Assembly: GCA_021160565.1 (NCBI GenBank)
Contig: JAGHCG010000050.1
Coordinates: 1 to 8,356 of the forward strand
Reading direction: 5' to 3'
DNA length: 8,356 nt
Origin: a bacterium
Lineage (GTDB): Bacteria > Ratteibacteria > UBA8468 > B48-G9 > JAFGKM01
Of this stretch, positions 6,126-8,356 are shown in pieces (position 1 is the first letter of the stretch; the number at the start of each line of letters is the position of its first letter). Under the pieces are notes generated by a model. The model saw only the letters and a list, made by a program, of their open reading frames with translations, was not told the DNA's origin and searched no databases. Both the position numbers and the translations under genes were made by a program.

Positions 6126-6960
6126 AAAAAGAAAGAAGGATACTCATAAAGGGGATTACGGACACCTCTTTATACTCGGTGGAAGTCCCGGACTTACAGG
6201 AGCAGTATGTTTATCTTCAATATCTGCTTTGAGAAGTGGTGCTGGTCTTGTAACTGCTGGAATACCATCTGGATTGAATGAGATAATCGAGATAAAACTT
6301 ACAGAAGTTATGAGTTTACCCCTTCCTGAAACCTCTGACCATTTTTTTTCCGAGAAAGCGATTGAACCTGCTTTAAAATTTGCTCGTGAAAAAGCAGATG
6401 GTGTTGTTATTGGACCTGGAATATCACTGAAAGAAGAAACAAAAAGATTTGTAAAAGAAGTGGTTGAAAGAGTGGAAAAACCTTTATTGATTGATGCGGA
6501 TGCTTTAAAAATTATTTCAGAAGACCTGGAAATATTGAAAAAAAGAGAATATCCAACAGTTTTAACTCCACATCCAGGAGAAATGAGTTATCTTGCAAAA
6601 ATAAGAAAAGAAGAAATTCAGAAAAACAGAGAAAAAATAGCCCTTGATTTTGCAAAGAAATATAATGTAATACTTGTTTTAAAAGGATACAGGACAGTTA
6701 TAACTGATGGAGAAAAAATAGAAATAAATCTTACTGGAAATCCTGGAATGGCAACTGCTGGAAGTGGGGATGTTCTTTCAGGAATTATCGGAGCATTTAT
6801 TGTTCAGGGAATTCCCCCTTATACTTCTGCGAAAACAGGAGTTTACATTCACGGTCTTGCAGGAGATATTGCTTCCAGAGAAAAAGGAGAAATTTCTTTA
6901 ATTGCTTCAGATATAATTGAAAAACTCCCCGATGCTTTCACTTTTTTACAGAATCTGTAA
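6103..6960 (+). CDS. nnrD: ADP/ATP-dependent (S)-NAD(P)H-hydrate dehydratase, stand-alone form
   Basis: This enzyme repairs damaged NADH and NADPH by dehydrating the S-hydrate (NAD(P)HX) at the expense of ADP or ATP. It has a ribokinase-like fold. In 285 residues it shows HKGDYGHLFILGGSPGLTGA (15-34), ALRSGAGLVT (42-51), VVIGPGIS (101-108), LLIDADAL (128-135), TPHPGEMSYL (155-164), VLKGYRTVI (192-200), and GNPGMATAGSGDVLSGIIGAF (212-232) with the conserved Asp223. Many bacteria have a bifunctional protein of about 500 residues with an epimerase (NnrE) domain in front. Here only the dehydratase is encoded, so an epimerase would be elsewhere. Start choice is between ATGs at 6103 and 6109; neither has a clear ribosome site, and both lie inside acpS, suggesting coupling. 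The 3' end overlaps the convergent downstream gene by 23 nt. Confidence 0.93.
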   Translation: MKMEKVFKKRKKDTHKGDYGHLFILGGSPGLTGAVCLSSISALRSGAGLVTAGIPSGLNEIIEIKLTEVMSLPLPETSDHFFSEKAIEPALKFAREKADGVVIGPGISLKEETKRFVKEVVERVEKPLLIDADALKIISEDLEILKKREYPTVLTPHPGEMSYLAKIRKEEIQKNREKIALDFAKKYNVILVLKGYRTVITDGEKIEINLTGNPGMATAGSGDVLSGIIGAFIVQGIPPYTSAKTGVYIHGLAGDIASREKGEISLIASDIIEKLPDAFTFLQNL

Positions 6961-8356
6961 AATTTTCTGAATGAAATCCCCAGACAGTTTGAAGAGGAAG
7001 AAATGATTCCCATGTTGGCTGGAAAGAGGCACAATTGTACCAGTAATCAAAAACTCCTGCAACTTCACTCCACTGAATTCTTCCATTTCTGCCAACTTTT
7101 TCATCGTTCGCTATGACAAATCCAAATCTCATCTCTTTCTGCTTCTCCGGATTTAAATGCCTTATTTCTTTTCTGGGTATAGAAATTTCATAAACAGTAA
7201 TATTCCCTTTTCTTTTTATTACCACTTTTCCATTTTTTACCTCTCCCTGCCCCGGTGGTTTCTCTGTCTGAAAACCAACTCTATAGGGAATACCTGGTTT
7301 ATGAAGACGAAGCAATTTAGGTCCATTTACAGAATTAAACACTATATACTGATAATCCGCATCTCTGAATGCACCTTTCCAGTACCACGGATCATCTGGT
7401 TTTCTGTAATCGCCATCTGCCCTATTATCAAATCCAAAAGCAAATTCAATAGCATCTCCACTGTAAAAAGGAAAACAGAGACCATCTATCGCACCTGTGA
7501 TATATTTTGTTCCTTTAAATGGTTTACCTGCATTTTGTTTCAGTCCTGGTTCTTCAACAGAAAAAGCGATATAAAAATTATCTTCATCCCAGCCAGTATA
7601 GCATTTAACTTTTATACGGGGTTTGCTTTTCAATTTTTCAGGTCTGGGAAGGTTTGGATTTAAAGCAAGGTATGTCCAGTTTTCTGTGGTTTCGAGCCAA
7701 TCACTATCAATAAAAACAGGAATGACTCCTTCCCAGTCATCAAGATTACCATCAATTTTTATTCTTCTTTTTTCTGCACAGGCAACCTGAACAACCTGCT
7801 GTCTTTCTGTTTTCCCTGCATTTGTCTCTGCATATACAGTAATGGGGTAGAGATTCAATTTATTCGGAACTCCTTTACTGATTCTGAATTTCACCTTTTT
7901 TAGTTCTGCTGGTTTTAAAATTATCTTTTTAACTTTATCCTTCAATATCCATCCATCAGGTAATTTAAGTTTCAATCTCACACTTATTTTTCTGTTCAAC
8001 TGGTTCTGAATTCTTAAAACAACAGGTGGGTTTTCATCCACTGGTTTTGTAAAGGAGAAAATATACATATTGACAGGTGTAGCATTTTCTATTCTGCCAT
8101 TTTTTATCAAAGAATACATTTTCTTAACAGATAGATTTTCAGAAATAAGATAAACAGGAAATTTACCAAATGGAATGGTTAATTTTCCCTTTTTCTTCTC
8201 ACCAACTGGATTGCCAAAAAGGTCAAATGCTTTTAAATCTTCTGGATGGGAAATTGTAAGAGTTGCTTTTTCATCAAGATTTTTCTCACTCTTTCCTGTA
8301 TATGACCACACAACAGCCACTTTTGTTTTATCTCCTTTCCTGCCAGGAACTTTCCA
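6938..8356 (-). CDS. Large carbohydrate-active protein, C-terminal part: GH-like beta-sandwich end, Ig-like module, CBM9-like domain
   Basis: The frame is open to the window edge, so the N-terminal part is missing; 472 residues are visible. Residues 1-72 (VAVVWSYTGK...LKAFDLFGNPVG...PFGKFPVYLIS) look like the beta-sandwich that closes many glycoside-hydrolase catalytic regions. Residues about 95-192 resemble an Ig/NEW3-like module with alternating strands. Residues about 198-460 form a CBM9-like domain: RRIKIDGNLDDWEGVIPV (198-214), GWDEDNFYIAFSVEE (255-269), GDAIEFAFGFDNR (300-312), VYEISIPRKEI (388-398), RFGFVIANDE (410-419), and an aromatic-rich end. Together these suggest binding or cleavage of polysaccharide, probably extracytoplasmic; the signal peptide would be off-window. 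The GTG at 8320 is not a convincing start because the frame continues. It is convergent with nnrD. The catalytic family cannot be assigned. Confidence 0.8.
   Translation of the reverse strand, partial: WKVPGRKGDKTKVAVVWSYTGKSEKNLDEKATLTISHPEDLKAFDLFGNPVGEKKKGKLTIPFGKFPVYLISENLSVKKMYSLIKNGRIENATPVNMYIFSFTKPVDENPPVVLRIQNQLNRKISVRLKLKLPDGWILKDKVKKIILKPAELKKVKFRISKGVPNKLNLYPITVYAETNAGKTERQQVVQVACAEKRRIKIDGNLDDWEGVIPVFIDSDWLETTENWTYLALNPNLPRPEKLKSKPRIKVKCYTGWDEDNFYIAFSVEEPGLKQNAGKPFKGTKYITGAIDGLCFPFYSGDAIEFAFGFDNRADGDYRKPDDPWYWKGAFRDADYQYIVFNSVNGPKLLRLHKPGIPYRVGFQTEKPPGQGEVKNGKVVIKRKGNITVYEISIPRKEIRHLNPEKQKEMRFGFVIANDEKVGRNGRIQWSEVAGVFDYWYNCASFQPTWESFLPLQTVWGFHSENFTDSVKK
6944..6966 (+). terminator. 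Weak AT-rich hairpin plus short T-run at the end of nnrD
   Basis: TTTTACAG (6944-6951) and CTGTAAAA (6955-6962) form an 8-bp stem with a 3-nt loop, followed by TTTT (6963-6966). It overlaps the nnrD stop codon and the end of the convergent gene. Only two G-C pairs support the stem, so its strength as a terminator is doubtful. Confidence 0.35.

Noticed and set aside
7157..7663. 168-codon plus-strand frame opposite the CBM9-like gene
   Set aside because: It is antisense to a well-supported coding region, is rich in Phe, Ile and Ser as expected for a shadow frame, and shows no recognisable domain.
8318..8320. GTG as start of the CBM9-like protein
   Set aside because: The frame continues to the window edge, and the residues after the GTG are in the middle of a beta-sandwich, so the true start is outside.

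Overview
The window is AT-rich, bacterial and very gene-dense. Genes abut or overlap by a few bases, arginine is mostly AGA/AGG, and coding strands are purine-rich. The composition, the family-5 (oligopeptide-type) ABC transporter and the large carbohydrate-binding protein would fit an uncultivated, possibly thermophilic, candidate-phylum bacterium (an Omnitrophota/Ratteibacteria-like lineage is my guess). I cannot place it from sequence alone and hold that loosely.

Layout. Positions 1-952 (+) are the 3' part of a galactokinase. Its stop codon sits in the loop of a GC-rich hairpin. Convergent with it, 979-4722 (-) is a four-gene operon in the order oppB-oppC-oppD-oppF: two permeases and two ATPases of a dipeptide/oligopeptide/oligosaccharide importer. 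Genes are separated by 3 nt or overlap, and no substrate-binding protein is present. Directly upstream of oppB, 4735-5460 holds a single-ORF Y1 (HUH) transposase of the RAYT/IS200-like group. One 16-nt palindromic unit lies on its 5' side and two copies, arranged as a perfect inverted repeat, lie on its 3' side. This resembles a REP/REPIN arrangement.

Across a short intergenic region with a consensus sigma-70 promoter, 5512-6960 (+) is a compact rpmA-acpS-nnrD operon: ribosomal protein L27, holo-ACP synthase and NAD(P)HX dehydratase. It overlaps at its 3' end with the convergent gene at 6938-8356 (-). That gene is the C-terminal part of a large protein with a glycoside-hydrolase-like beta-sandwich end, an Ig-like module and a CBM9-like carbohydrate-binding domain.

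How they fit together. Galactokinase, the family-5 importer and the CBM9-like protein suggest saccharide uptake and use, though they are not one transcription unit. The rpmA-acpS-nnrD genes are housekeeping (translation, acyl-carrier activation, cofactor repair). The unusual points are the transposase with its 1+2 palindrome arrangement wedged between the opp operon and rpmA, an apparently leaderless rpmA promoter next to it, an L27 with a shortened N-terminal tail, and an AcpS whose two metal-ligand positions are changed.
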